NCBI GenBank assembly: GCA_965223725.1
Contig: CBDCXE010000006.1
Location: forward strand, 434,001 to 498,000
Reading direction: 5' to 3'
Length of the DNA: 64,000 nt
Origin: CBDCXE01 sp965223725 [NCBI: Nitrospinota bacterium]
GTDB lineage: Bacteria > Nitrospinota_A > UBA7883
Shown: in pieces, positions 34,964-45,100 of the stretch
Layout: the number at the start of each line of letters is the position of its first letter
Position numbering within the stretch: the stretch's first letter is position 1
Position numbers and translations under genes: made by a program
The notes under the pieces: generated by a model
Seen by the model: the letters and a program-made list of their open reading frames with translations, nothing else
The model's database searches: none
What the model was told of the DNA's origin: nothing

Positions 34964-35208
34964 TCTGTTTGCGCGTCTATCCATTCACCATTTGTGACTT
35001 GTCTATAAAACCCGGTCAGGTCAAGCGTTTTATCATTGACGATCTGCTTTAACAGCGGCAGGTCATCCTCGGCAAAGGTCAGTGCCAATTGGCAGTCGGA
35101 GCTGATCGCCCGCGGCTTCACAGTCGTCCTGATTTTTATGCCAGCCTCTTTGAACTCCTGCTCCGCCCGCAACGTTTCATGGGTGGAAACGAAGACCGCG
35201 ATTAACAT
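34960..35208 (-). CDS. DUF3343 family protein
   Basis: An 82-residue protein. The N-terminus AVFVSTHETLRAEQEFKEAG and ISSDCQLALTF match the DUF3343 pattern (annotated in some genomes as a putative Se/S carrier-like protein). The start ATG at 35208 overlaps the last 7 bases of the ogt frame, which implies translational coupling. The frame is open further upstream but runs through ogt in the wrong frame. Confidence 0.7.
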   Translation of the reverse strand: MLIAVFVSTHETLRAEQEFKEAGIKIRTTVKPRAISSDCQLALTFAEDDLPLLKQIVNDKTLDLTGFYRQVTNGEWIDAQTD

Positions 35209-35699
35209 TGCTCGAGCAGAAGCATTTTTTCTTTCAGGCCCACACCACCGGGCGATGTAAATCCACCTAGTCCGCCATCTGACCGAACGACCCTGTGGCA
35301 CGGTATTATCAGCGGTATCAGGTTTTTCGCCATTATCGAACCGATCGCCCTTGCCGCGCCGGGCCGGCCACATAGTTCCGCCAACCTGCCATACGTTACG
35401 GTTTTGCCTCGCTTGATTGAACGCAGTTTCTTGTAAACTGCCCGGGCAAGCGCTGTATCGCCCGGCACAACCACCAAATCAGGGAACTCAACCGCTCGCC
35501 CATCAAAATATTCGCTGAGCCGGCCTGCCAGCTCATTGTGCTTAATCTGCCTGGCGGCGCTGTCCCATTCGGCAATCCGCCCCATAAGTTTCTGCTTCTC
35601 CGGTTCCGGTAACCATAGTCTTGCCACACGATCGCCTTCATATCCGACGCCAGCATATCCAAGCCTGGTTTTTTGTATAAAAAATGTTTTTTTGCTCAT
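35202..35699 (-). CDS. ogt: methylated-DNA--protein-cysteine S-methyltransferase
   Basis: A 165-residue suicide DNA repair enzyme. The helix-turn-helix (TVTYGRLAELCGRPGAARAIG), the Asn hinge and active-site PCHRVV with the following GGLGGFTSPGG are all present. It transfers methyl groups from O6-methylguanine or O4-methylthymine to its Cys. The N-terminal ~75 residues are a ribonuclease-like domain as in Ogt. Coupled to the DUF3343 gene. Confidence 0.93.
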   Translation of the reverse strand: MSKKTFFIQKTRLGYAGVGYEGDRVARLWLPEPEKQKLMGRIAEWDSAARQIKHNELAGRLSEYFDGRAVEFPDLVVVPGDTALARAVYKKLRSIKRGKTVTYGRLAELCGRPGAARAIGSIMAKNLIPLIIPCHRVVRSDGGLGGFTSPGGVGLKEKMLLLEQC

Positions 35700-35804
35700 G
35701 AATATATTTTATGACGAATCACTTCGGAAGCAATTGAAATCAGCAAAACCAATTGGCAAACCTTTATCCGGTTGATAAAATCAAAGCACAAACCTGGAGG
35801 AACA

Positions 35805-36437
35805 ATGACCGATCAGAATAGCTGGCATGTCAACGGAACATACAACGAAGCGTGCAACTGCGAAGCCATCTGCCCATGCCGCAGGACCAACGGTGTGGCC
35901 GTTGGCAGGGCTACCTATGACACCTGCAATTTCGCAGTCTCCTGGAAAATAGATAAAGGCAGGTACGGCGATACAGTGATTGACGGGCTGAACGTCGTGA
36001 TGGCCGGGATGTGGCACGACGGCACAGGTATGGCCCCATGGGATGTGATCCTCTATGTCGATGACCGCGCAGATGAACAACAGGTCGAAGCTGTATCAGA
36101 AATATTTCAGGGCAAGGCAGGGGGCAATATAATATTCGCCAAAGGAGTGGCCGCTTTCCGCTCTGTAAAACGGGCGAGGATAGAGCTTGACCATACAAAA
36201 AACCATGAGCGGATCAAAGTTGGCGATATCATAGAAACCAGCGTCGACCATCCGGCGGAATATGAGGGTACCGTCACCTGCGGCGTGCCGGGCCACGAGA
36301 GGATCGGGCAGGAATATGTATCAAGCCTACGGGTCAACGATGAGGATTTCCAATGGGCGTTCGACGAGCGGTGCGGCTTCTCGGCCGATTTCGACTACAG
36401 TAACAGCGGAACAAAAACCACCGGTATGGCAGGCTAG
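35805..36437 (+). CDS. DUF1326 domain protein
   Basis: A 210-residue soluble protein. It starts WHVNGTYNEACNCEAICPC, the Cys-rich N-terminus typical of DUF1326, and ends with a beta-rich domain. ATG 35805 is favoured because CTGGAGGAACA precedes it; the frame is open to 35772. DUF1326 genes are usually found with DUF2182 membrane proteins, and the DUF2182 gene is here, convergent and overlapping by 4 bp. The Cys cluster suggests metal binding; function is unknown. Confidence 0.82.
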   Translation: MTDQNSWHVNGTYNEACNCEAICPCRRTNGVAVGRATYDTCNFAVSWKIDKGRYGDTVIDGLNVVMAGMWHDGTGMAPWDVILYVDDRADEQQVEAVSEIFQGKAGGNIIFAKGVAAFRSVKRARIELDHTKNHERIKVGDIIETSVDHPAEYEGTVTCGVPGHERIGQEYVSSLRVNDEDFQWAFDERCGFSADFDYSNSGTKTTGMAG

Positions 36438-37189
36438 GCGACGATAAACCAAACGCCATAAACGATCAGTCCCAGCCCGAACAGTCGCACGATCGTTTCT
36501 CCGTTGGGTACGATTTTTTCCAGCAATACAACCACAGCCAAAACCGCCACCCACACCAGGTTCATCACACCCACAGCAAACAGAACCAGCATCAAAGCCC
36601 AGCAGCAGCCGAGGCAGAACAAGCCGTGACGCAACCCCATGGCGAATGCGCCGGTCGGGCCATCGCGCCATTCGGTCATCAGAAAGCCGATCGGTGTGCG
36701 GCACCATCGCAGGCAGGCATGCTTCATCGGTGTCCATTGAAACATCCCTGCCATGATCAGGATTGCTCCTCCGATCCGCGTATCTATGGTTGACATCATC
36801 GGCGATAACTGCGCCATAGCCACCAGGCCCCATTGCGCCAAGGTCGCCGCAGCGCTAAACCCGATCCACACCAGAAAATAGGCCAGCGCAAAGAGTCCGG
36901 TAGGCTGCCTGGAGTAGGAGCCGCTGGTCTGCTCGATATTTATTTTTGCAAATGTTATGATCATCGGCGCGGCGGAGGGTGTCATCATCGCCACCATCAT
37001 CACAACCCACATGACAAAGATCATAATTGCATACCTTAACGGCCAGCTTTCCAATGAAGGCTCCATGTAGGCCATCCCATACGCCATCCAGGCAAGATAG
37101 CCCCAGGATGTCAGCAGAAGTATGGCGATGGCAGAGATGGTGATCGCCCTCTCTCGGCGGATTAAATTAGCTAAGGCGCTCTGTTCCAT
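36434..37189 (-). CDS. DUF2182 multi-pass membrane protein
   Basis: A 251-residue protein with six or seven helices. The hallmark MWVVMMVAMMTPSAAPMI, the WTPMKHACLRWCRTP loop and GLRHGLFCLGCCWALM place it in DUF2182, predicted metal-binding integral membrane proteins. His and Cys residues in the loops would be the metal ligands. It pairs with the convergent DUF1326 gene. On its upstream side it overlaps the end of the ABC-F gene by ~23 bp. Confidence 0.82.
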   Translation of the reverse strand: MEQSALANLIRRERAITISAIAILLLTSWGYLAWMAYGMAYMEPSLESWPLRYAIMIFVMWVVMMVAMMTPSAAPMIITFAKINIEQTSGSYSRQPTGLFALAYFLVWIGFSAAATLAQWGLVAMAQLSPMMSTIDTRIGGAILIMAGMFQWTPMKHACLRWCRTPIGFLMTEWRDGPTGAFAMGLRHGLFCLGCCWALMLVLFAVGVMNLVWVAVLAVVVLLEKIVPNGETIVRLFGLGLIVYGVWFIVA

Positions 37190-39124
37190 CTTGGGTGGTC
37201 AGCCTCTCCAATTGCTCGGACAATTCTGTCCATTCGGCAAGTTGCTTGTCGTGTTCCTTACGGGCTACGGCCAGGGCCTGGGAATACTCGACCACCGCAC
37301 CCTTCTCCTGATACATTAATGGATCAGTAAGCAATGTTTCATATTTCTCAATTTCCTGTTCACTATTTGCTATCCCCGTTTCGAGCGCTTCTATTTTTCT
37401 TTTAATCGGCGTTGTCAGCTTCGATTGTGCAGCCCGCCGTTGAGCCGATTCACGACGCGCCTCTTTTCTGTTGGCCGGGGCCGTTACTGCCGGTTTAACG
37501 TCGCTATTGTTGGCCGTTTGATTACTTTCGGTCCGCTTTTTTTCATAATATTCATAGTCGCCCAGATATTCGGTCAACCGCCCGTTTTCCACATGGACGA
37601 TCTTGGTCGCCACCGCATCGATAAACGCCCGGTCATGGGTGATGAATACAATCGCGCCGCCGTAGTTGGCCAGCGCTTCCTCCAGCGCCTGCCTGCTTTT
37701 GATATCAAGATGGTTCGTCGGTTCGTCAAGGAGCAGCAGGTTCGTCGGTGTCAGGGCGACCTTTGTAAGGGCCACACGGCTTTTCTCTCCGCCCGACAAT
37801 ACCTTCACTTTTTTATCGATATCATCCTCGCGCAGCCCCAATGCCGCCATGGCGCCCCTGACTTTTGGTATGGAATCAAACGGTATATTATTTGTGATCT
37901 CGTCGATGGCGCTGTTATCAGGGTTCAGAGCCTCGAGCTGGTGCTGCGCGAAAAACGCTCTGTCGACATTGCCGCCGAATTTCAGCTTGCCTTCTATAAG
38001 CGGCAAGGCTTCCGCCAGAATTTTTATCAGTGTCGACTTACCGGCGCCATTAGGGCCCACCAGACATACCCGATCGCCCCGTTGCAATATAAAATCGATC
38101 CCGTTGTAAACCAGCTTATCGCCATAACCGGCCACCGCGCCCAACAGCTCCACCGGTATCGCGCCGATGCGGCCCGACTGCATAAACCGGAAGGACATGG
38201 ATGGATTATCTTTAACGCTTTTGATTCTCTCGATTTTATCGAGCGCTTTGACACGGCTCTGCACTGCGGTCGCCTTCGATGCTTTGGCGCGAAAGCGTTC
38301 GATGAACTTCTCTTGCCTTGCGATCTCTTTGATTGCCGCAGGGCGGATGCGTTTATGTTCTCTATCCGACGCGCTTTCTCTTCGACATATCTGTCATACG
38401 GATAAGGATATTTCGTCAATGCGCCGTTCTCGATCTCTGCTATCGATAAGACCATTCTATTCAGGAAATAGCGATCGTGGGATATCAACACCAAGGCGCC
38501 TTGATAGTTAACCAGAAATTTTTCGAGCCACACCGATGACTCCAGGTCCAGATGGTTCGTCGGCTCGTCGAGCAGCAACAGGTCAGGCTCCGCCACCAAC
38601 AGCCTGCCCAACATGGCGCGCATACGCCAACCACCGGAGAGAGAGCTCAGCGGGTTGCCAAACTCGTCACTGCCAAACCCAAGCCCGGCGAGGACAGCTT
38701 TGGCGTTGCCCTCCAGGGCATATCCTCCGACGGCGGCCAGAGCCTCTTGCGTATCGGCCAACTCTGCGGATAAAGCTTCTTTTCTGTTATTATCAGCAGA
38801 CTCAATACGATTTATAAGGTCATCGATTTTTGCTTTCAATCGGTTTATTTTCTCTGCGCCATCGATGACGAAACCTAGCAGGTCCTTGCCGCCATCCAAC
38901 GACCCGGTCTCCTGTTTCTGCAGCCCAACATAAATATCTTTTCGTCTGGAGATTTCACCATCATCGCAGTTCTCTTCACCTGCCAGTATGCGTAACAGCG
39001 TGGTTTTACCTGCGCCATTGGCGCCCACCAGTCCGATCTTCTCATTTTGCCCGACACGCAGGTTGACCGAAGAGAATACCGGATTGCCGAGATAATATTT
39101 GCTAACGTTGTTAAGGTGAATCAT
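37167..39124 (-). pseudogene. ABC-F ribosome-associated ATPase gene split by a -1 frameshift
   Basis: Two overlapping frames together give one ~652-residue ABC-F protein, the length of YheS/Uup. The first frame has nucleotide-binding domain 1: GANGAGKTT, LSGGWRMRA, LLLLDEPTNHLD. The second has the linker and domain 2: GPNGAGKST, LSGGEKSRV, LLLLDEPTNHLD, then a coiled-coil C-terminus. The reading switches near 38352, where the coding strand reads ATAAACGC; one more A would restore the expected ENIKRIRPAAIKEIARQEKF. So one A is missing from a short A run. It may be a real pseudogene, a sequencing error or slippage-corrected. ABC-F proteins act on the ribosomal E site. Confidence 0.88.
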
Positions 39125-39300
39125 ATCCTTACTATATCGACCTATGCGCCGACCGGCAAGACAGAAGGTTTTGTAGAATTTGCTTCGCTGTTTCTGCTAC
39201 TGTCTATGTAACACCATAACGTGGGAAATATGGTATGCGTAATCAAAATAACGAATATATAAACAGAAAGTAGAATGTTCATTTTAACTTCCCGAGAAAT

Positions 39301-41484
39301 GTGCAAACGATTATGAAATCTGTTGGCGGCATATCATCGATCATCTATTCAATGAAATTAGCCAGGACTGTTGGAGTGAAGCGATTAATAAAAGCGTTAA
39401 TTTCAAAAAACAGTTGCAAATCGTGCGCGTTGGGGACCGGGGGGCAGGTGGGCCCCATGCGAAACGAACTGGGCGAATTTCCACAGGTGTGCAAAAAAGG
39501 GTTGCAAGCCCAGTTGACTGATATTCAAAACGAAATACCGCTCTCCTTTTTTGCTGAGCATACCATCAGCCAGCTCAAAGGCGTCGCGCCAATGGAGCTG
39601 GAGAGCGCCGGCAGGCTTAACCATCCTATGTATAAAGCAAAAGGCGCATCACATTACTCGCCAATTTCGTGGGATGACGCTATACAAAAAATCGCCGACA
39701 AGATAAAGCAAACCAGACCGGAAAGAAGCTTTTACTACAGCTCCGGCCGGTCATCCAACGAAGCGGCGTTCGTGCTGCAACTGTTCGCACGGCTGGTGGG
39801 TTGCAATAATGTAAACAACTGCGCCTACTATTGCCATCAGGCTTCCGGAGTAGGAATGAAACGCGTCATCGGCTCGGGCGTGGCCACCATCCGGCTGGAC
39901 GACCTGAAAAATTGCGACCTGATATTCGTGATCGGCGCGAACCCATCATCCAACCATCCCCGGTATATGACCGAGCTGATGGAGTGCCGGCGGCGTGGTG
40001 GGAACGTGATAGTCATCAACCCGGCCAAAGAGCCAGGGCTGGTCCGCTTCGCGATCCCGAGCCGCATAAAATCGATGATCAGTGGCGGGTCACCAATCGC
40101 CAGCCTGTATATCCAGCCGAATATTGGCGGGGATATCGCCTTGCTCAAAGGGATCGCCAAATCGGTTATGGATAAAAATGGCGAAGTGTCCAGATTTATA
40201 TCGGAGCATACAAATAACTATGACCAGTTCCAGCAAGATATATTATCGGCCACGTGGAAAGAGATAGTAGATGGCTGCGGTGTGGACAAGGCAGAGATAG
40301 AAAAAATCGCCGATATGTACATCGCCTCGGATAATACGGTCTTCTGCTGGTCGATGGGGATAACCCAGCACAAGCATGGTGTGGATAACGTGGAGGCGAT
40401 AAGCAACCTGGCCCTGCTCCGCGGTATGGTCGGCAAGCGAAACAGCGGCCTGTTGCCGTTGCGGGGGCACAGCAACGTGCAAGGTTTCGCCACTGTGGGG
40501 TTTACTCCTGCGCTGAAGGGCGGTGCGCAAAAGGCGCTGGAAGAAATGTTTGGAGAGCGATTGCCATCCGACCCGGGTCAGGACACCATGGCGTCAATGG
40601 AGGCGTCAGCCAAAGGTGATATTGATTTTGCTTTCATCCTGGGTGGCAACCTGTATGCTTCCAATCCTGATCCCAGGTTTACGAAGGCCGCGTTGGACAA
40701 GGTAGGGTTCAAGGTGTTCCTGAACACCACCCTGAATCAGAGCCACCTGTTTGGCGTCGAGGGGGAGGCGGTCATCCTGCCGGTCTGCGCGCGGGATGAA
40801 GAGCGGCAACCGACGACCCAGGAATCGATGTTCAGCTACGTCCGGCTCAGCGACGGGGGGATCAGCAGACTGGACAACGCACGGCCGGAGACTGATATCA
40901 TCTGCGATATAGCCGCCAGAACATTAGAAAAATATAAAACGAATTTCAACGAATTAAAAAACCATCGGAACATACGAAAGTCGATCGCCCAGGTTTTCCC
41001 AGCTCTTGATAATCTTGCGACCATTGACGAAACAAAAACAGAGTTCCACATACCTGGCAGAACCTTTCACCAGCCACCCTTCGCCACAGAAGATGGCAAA
41101 GCCAATTTTGCCGTGGTCCCGATCCCCAGCTTGAAAGGAGGAGAAGGAGCATACCGATTAACCACGATAAGGAGCGAGGGCCAGTTCAACTCGATAGTTT
41201 ATGAACAGAGCGACACGTTCAGAGGGCAAACGGAAAGATGGATCGTGATGATGAACAAGGAAGATATAACAAACCTTGGCTTGGATGAAAATGACCTTGT
41301 TACACTGAAAAACGAAACAGGCCGGATGGATAATGTGAAGGTGAGAGAATTTCCAATAGCAACAGGGAACCTGATGGCTTACTATCCGGAGGCCAACTGC
41401 CTGGTCTCCACAGACGTCGACAGCAGAAGCAAAACGCCTTCCTTCAAATCAACGACGGTCAGGATCATCAGCAAGGAAAAGTAA
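39301..41484 (+). CDS. YdeP/FdhF-like molybdopterin oxidoreductase
   Basis: A 727-residue protein of the formate dehydrogenase-like alpha-subunit family that includes YdeP and CbbBc. An N-terminal Cys set (SCKSCALGTG, later VCKKG) could hold a Fe-S cluster. The molybdopterin regions are YYSSGRSSNEAAFVLQLFAR, FVIGANPSSNHPRY and GMVGKRNSGLLPLRGHSNVQ. The C-terminal MopB domain starts near residue 600. Redox substrate unknown. The start may be GTG 39301 or ATG 39313. Its stop lies just at the left edge of the genomic island, with the 53-bp repeat overlapping the last codons. Confidence 0.85.
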   Translation: MQTIMKSVGGISSIIYSMKLARTVGVKRLIKALISKNSCKSCALGTGGQVGPMRNELGEFPQVCKKGLQAQLTDIQNEIPLSFFAEHTISQLKGVAPMELESAGRLNHPMYKAKGASHYSPISWDDAIQKIADKIKQTRPERSFYYSSGRSSNEAAFVLQLFARLVGCNNVNNCAYYCHQASGVGMKRVIGSGVATIRLDDLKNCDLIFVIGANPSSNHPRYMTELMECRRRGGNVIVINPAKEPGLVRFAIPSRIKSMISGGSPIASLYIQPNIGGDIALLKGIAKSVMDKNGEVSRFISEHTNNYDQFQQDILSATWKEIVDGCGVDKAEIEKIADMYIASDNTVFCWSMGITQHKHGVDNVEAISNLALLRGMVGKRNSGLLPLRGHSNVQGFATVGFTPALKGGAQKALEEMFGERLPSDPGQDTMASMEASAKGDIDFAFILGGNLYASNPDPRFTKAALDKVGFKVFLNTTLNQSHLFGVEGEAVILPVCARDEERQPTTQESMFSYVRLSDGGISRLDNARPETDIICDIAARTLEKYKTNFNELKNHRNIRKSIAQVFPALDNLATIDETKTEFHIPGRTFHQPPFATEDGKANFAVVPIPSLKGGEGAYRLTTIRSEGQFNSIVYEQSDTFRGQTERWIVMMNKEDITNLGLDENDLVTLKNETGRMDNVKVREFPIATGNLMAYYPEANCLVSTDVDSRSKTPSFKSTTVRIISKEK

Positions 41485-41530
41485 TGGTGCCGGGGGACGG
41501 AATCGAACCGCCGACACGAGGATTTTCAGT
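41478..41530. repeat. left attachment site (orphan tRNA-Phe 3' fragment)
   Basis: 53 bp identical to 59365-59417. It holds the CCA end, T-arm and variable/anticodon-arm part of tRNA-Phe and stops in the anticodon loop, where the sequence diverges. It overlaps the end of the molybdoenzyme gene, so integration altered or supplied the last bases of that gene. Confidence 0.92.
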
Positions 41531-41953
41531 ATTTACTTAGTAGTTTCTGGCACTATCTAAAAAGCTCCTAATAGTTATATTTTTCAATATATAATCACTA
41601 GTTCAATGTTGTACAAGATACTTGTAAATCTGCAAATATCGATGGTTTTCTTGGCATGATTACACAGGAATTACACGCGGATTGAAGCTCGTATGGTACC
41701 AAATAAAGGAACGTTATTTTTGGTAAGTAGTATCAACCCTTTTTAAATAGCATCGGGGCTTTAGGGGTTATATAAATACATGCATACATAACTCACGTAT
41801 GCTCTGCTTGGTTGTATTGGATATGAGTACTTCACGGGCAATCTACTGATATAATATATCCATGAAGCGATACAAATTCGTATGGGTCAGCACCAGAATC
41901 AGTGCTAAATAAGACGAAGACTGTACTAGTAACTGTAACATTTATGCAATAAA
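41531..41953. other. non-coding left margin of the island
   Basis: 423 bp of AT-rich sequence with no supported gene. The one structured element is ATTACACAGGAATTACAC (41659-41676), repeated just downstream of the integrase at the other end. Confidence 0.6.
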
Positions 41954-42097
41954 ATGCCGTATCCTACCAAGCTGACCAAACAGAAAAAGAACGATTTTAT
42001 CAGGGTGTTACGAAAGAGTATGAATGTCACGGCATCCGCTGAAGCTACAAGGGTAACGGTCAAAACTGCTTTTTACCACCAGGAGCAGGTTACTTAG
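41954..42097 (+). CDS. 47-residue HTH-like fragment
   Basis: A short frame, too small for usual calling. The text reads like the N-terminus of a transposase or terminase small-subunit helix-turn-helix: KKNDFIRVLRKSMNVTASAE then ATRVTVKTAFYH, compare the common pattern NVTAACRAAGVSRSTAY. It stops abruptly at a TAG. Most likely a decayed mobile-element or phage gene. No clear ribosome-binding site. Confidence 0.35.
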   Translation: MPYPTKLTKQKKNDFIRVLRKSMNVTASAEATRVTVKTAFYHQEQVT

Positions 42098-42175
42098 CTC
42101 CGCCAAGAGCCAGCCTTTAATCACTAAAACAACCAACTAAAATTCTCACTCTTACATAAGGTGTTTTAACACTAT

Positions 42176-45100
42176 TTAGGCTTTGAGAATAGGATGCTGT
42201 TGTCTGCAAATATTATCATTATCTTTTAAATTGGTTTTACGCTGCATCAAGCGGGTGTGTTGTTCAAAGGGCTCCAGCTTTTCCCCTGTGATTATGATGT
42301 AGCCATCTTCGTCTTCCACCTGGCCGGTGACGAGGAAGGGGCCGCGGCTCCCGCCGGCCAGGTTGTGCCCGGTCCGCTGATAGGCGTGGGGGAATAAGGT
42401 CACTTCATAGATGGCGGTTTCATCTTCCATGGTCAAAAACTTCATCTGCTCGCCATGAACAGTCTTGGTCCGTTGCCCATAAACGAGCCATCCGGCGACG
42501 GTCACCCTCCGCCCCACATGCCGGGCAAGGTCGCGGGCCAGGGTCAGCCCGGCCGGCAACCGGTCACGATATATGGCCAGCGGATGCGCCCATACGGTCA
42601 GCCCCAGCAGCTCCCGCTCATACTGTAGCAGGCGCTCGAACGAATATGGATGGATATCCGGCAGCGTCGGCTCCGCGTCGATGAGCCGTGGCTGGCCCGC
42701 TCGGGCCATCCCCCGGCCAAGGGCGCCGCACAGGAGGGCGGGACGGGGATGGCCGAACGTGTCGAGGGCGCCGACAATGGCAAGGGTCTTCATCTCCGAC
42801 TCGCCGACGCCGGAGCGATTCAGAAAGTCACCCAGCGACCGGTATGGCCGGTTCTCCATGATAGATTCGACGCTGTTTTTCGTCAGGCCCTTCACGTGGC
42901 CCAGCCCGATGCGGATGGCGTTGGCCCTACCCGCCACGTTCACCTTTTCGGCGCGGCATTCTTCGCCGCTTCGGTTTACGTCGGGCGGCAGGATGGCCTG
43001 CCCCATCCGCCTCGCTTCCTCTATATAGGCCGATGTGCCGTAGAACCCGCCGTGGTTGGCGATCACCGCCGCCATGAACTCCGCCGGGTAATGCTCCTTC
43101 AGGTAAACGGTCTGCCACGAGACGACGGCGAACGAGGCGCTGTGCGCCTTGCAGAAGGCATAGCCGCCGAAGCTCTCTATCTGCCGCCAGATCTCTTCCG
43201 CCACATCTGTCGCCACACCGTTCTCCTTCGCCCCATCCATGAACCGCGCCTTGTGTAGCCGCATGGCGTCATGGCCTCTTCGCCAGCTCATCAGTCGGCG
43301 AAGGGCGTCCGCCGCGGCCAGGCTCATACCGCCGACGGCGTTGGCTACCTTGATCACATCCTCTTGATAGACCATCACACCGTAGGTGTCGCCCAGAACC
43401 TCTTCCATGGCCGGATGCAGATAGACCGGCTCTTCCCGGCCGAAGCGCCGATCGATGTACGCCTTCATCATGCCGGAGTCGGACACGCCGGGCCGGATGA
43501 TGGAGCTGGCCGCCACCAACGTTTCGAAGTCGTCCACCAGCAGTTTTTTCAGCAGCCCACGCATGGCGGGTGACTCCACGTAGAAACAGCCCATGGTCCT
43601 GCCGTCGCGCATTCTGCTTTGGGTCGCTTGGTCGTTAACCGGGTCTATCTTCTCCCAGTCGATGGCGTCGTCGTACCGTTCCTTTACCTCCCGGATAACG
43701 TCGGAGACCACTGCCAGCGCCCGCTGCCCCAGGATGTCGATCTTCACCAGGCCCAGATCCTTGGCGCCATACATATCCATCTGGGTGATGGCCAGATTGC
43801 GGCCCGACAGCTCCAGCGGGGTGAAATTCTGGACCGGCTCCGGCGTGACGACGATGCCGCTGCAATGGGTCGAAAGACAGCGGGGGAACCCTTCGATTTG
43901 TTTGGCGATGGCTATGATACTTCGAAATGGCTCTTCTTCAATCGGCAGGTTGCGGCACTCCGGCAAGGTCCGGACTGCATCGTCGATCTCGCTGACCTTA
44001 AAATAGCCGGGCAGCCGTTTGGTGAACTTCGTGAGCTCCCGGTCGGTCAGGCCGAACGCCTTGCCCACCTCCCGCACCGCGCCCCGGCCGCGATAGGTCA
44101 CATGGGCGCCGATCATGGCCACCCGCTCCTCGCCGTACCGTTCGTAGATAAAACGCAGAACATCCTCCCGCTGGTTCCAGGGGAAGTCGAGGTCGATATC
44201 GGGGTGATCCTTGCGGCCCGGGTTGAGGAACCGCTCGAAATAGAGGTTGTATTTCAGCGGGCAGATGTCGGTGATACCGAGGCAGTAGCAGACCAGCGAG
44301 TTGGCGGCGGAGCCGCGCCCGATGGTGGGGATGCGGAGCCGTTTCGCTTCGTTGACGATATCCCGGACGATTAAAAAATATTCGTTGAACCCGAGCTGGT
44401 CGATGAGCCGCAGCTCATACTCCAGCCGTGACTTCGCCTCGGCGGTGACAACCTTGTAGCGACGCCGCAACCCTTCACCGGATAATTTGGCAAGTTGGGT
44501 TCCTGGCGCCCCGGTTTCCGGCGGTTGATACATGGGAAACCGGTTGACACCCAGCTGGAAACGGAAGTCGCAGCGTTCTGCAATCTCCATGGTCCGGTCA
44601 AGCGCTTCCGGAACTTCGCGGAACAGGCGACGCATCGCGCTGTCCGGCTTCAGCCATGCCTCGCGGGACATGGCGGCCCCCTCCGGCAATGTGTTCACGG
44701 TGCGGTTCGTGCGGATCGTCGCCAGTGTCCTGTGCGTTTCATAACCGGTCGGATCGGCAAAGTGGACATTGTTCGTCGCCACCACCGGCAGTTCCAATCG
44801 TTTCGCCAGACGGATGAGGTCCCGGATCCGCTTGTAATCGCCCCGCCCGTTGTTGTTGACAAGCTCGACATAGTGATTGCGGATCATGCCCGATAGCCGG
44901 CATGCCTCCAGCGTCCCGGGGTCGGAGGAGATGACCACCACCTGCTCCGACAGGTTTGCGACTGTGGTCGGAAGTGAAAATTCATCTGGTTTGAGTCGTC
45001 GTTCGGTCACCAGTCGGCTGATTTCGCCATATCCGGCCCCGTTTTGCGCCAGCAGGACCGCATACCGGGCGGAGGGCCACCCGGCCGACGACGGCTGATC

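Noticed and set aside
41499-41575. A second tRNA-Phe gene at the left end of the island
   Set aside because: Only the 3' portion is present; the sequence diverges in the anticodon loop and there is no D-arm or 5' acceptor strand.
43619-44374. 251-residue open frame opposite dnaE2
   Set aside because: Antisense shadow within a gene with conserved polymerase motifs.
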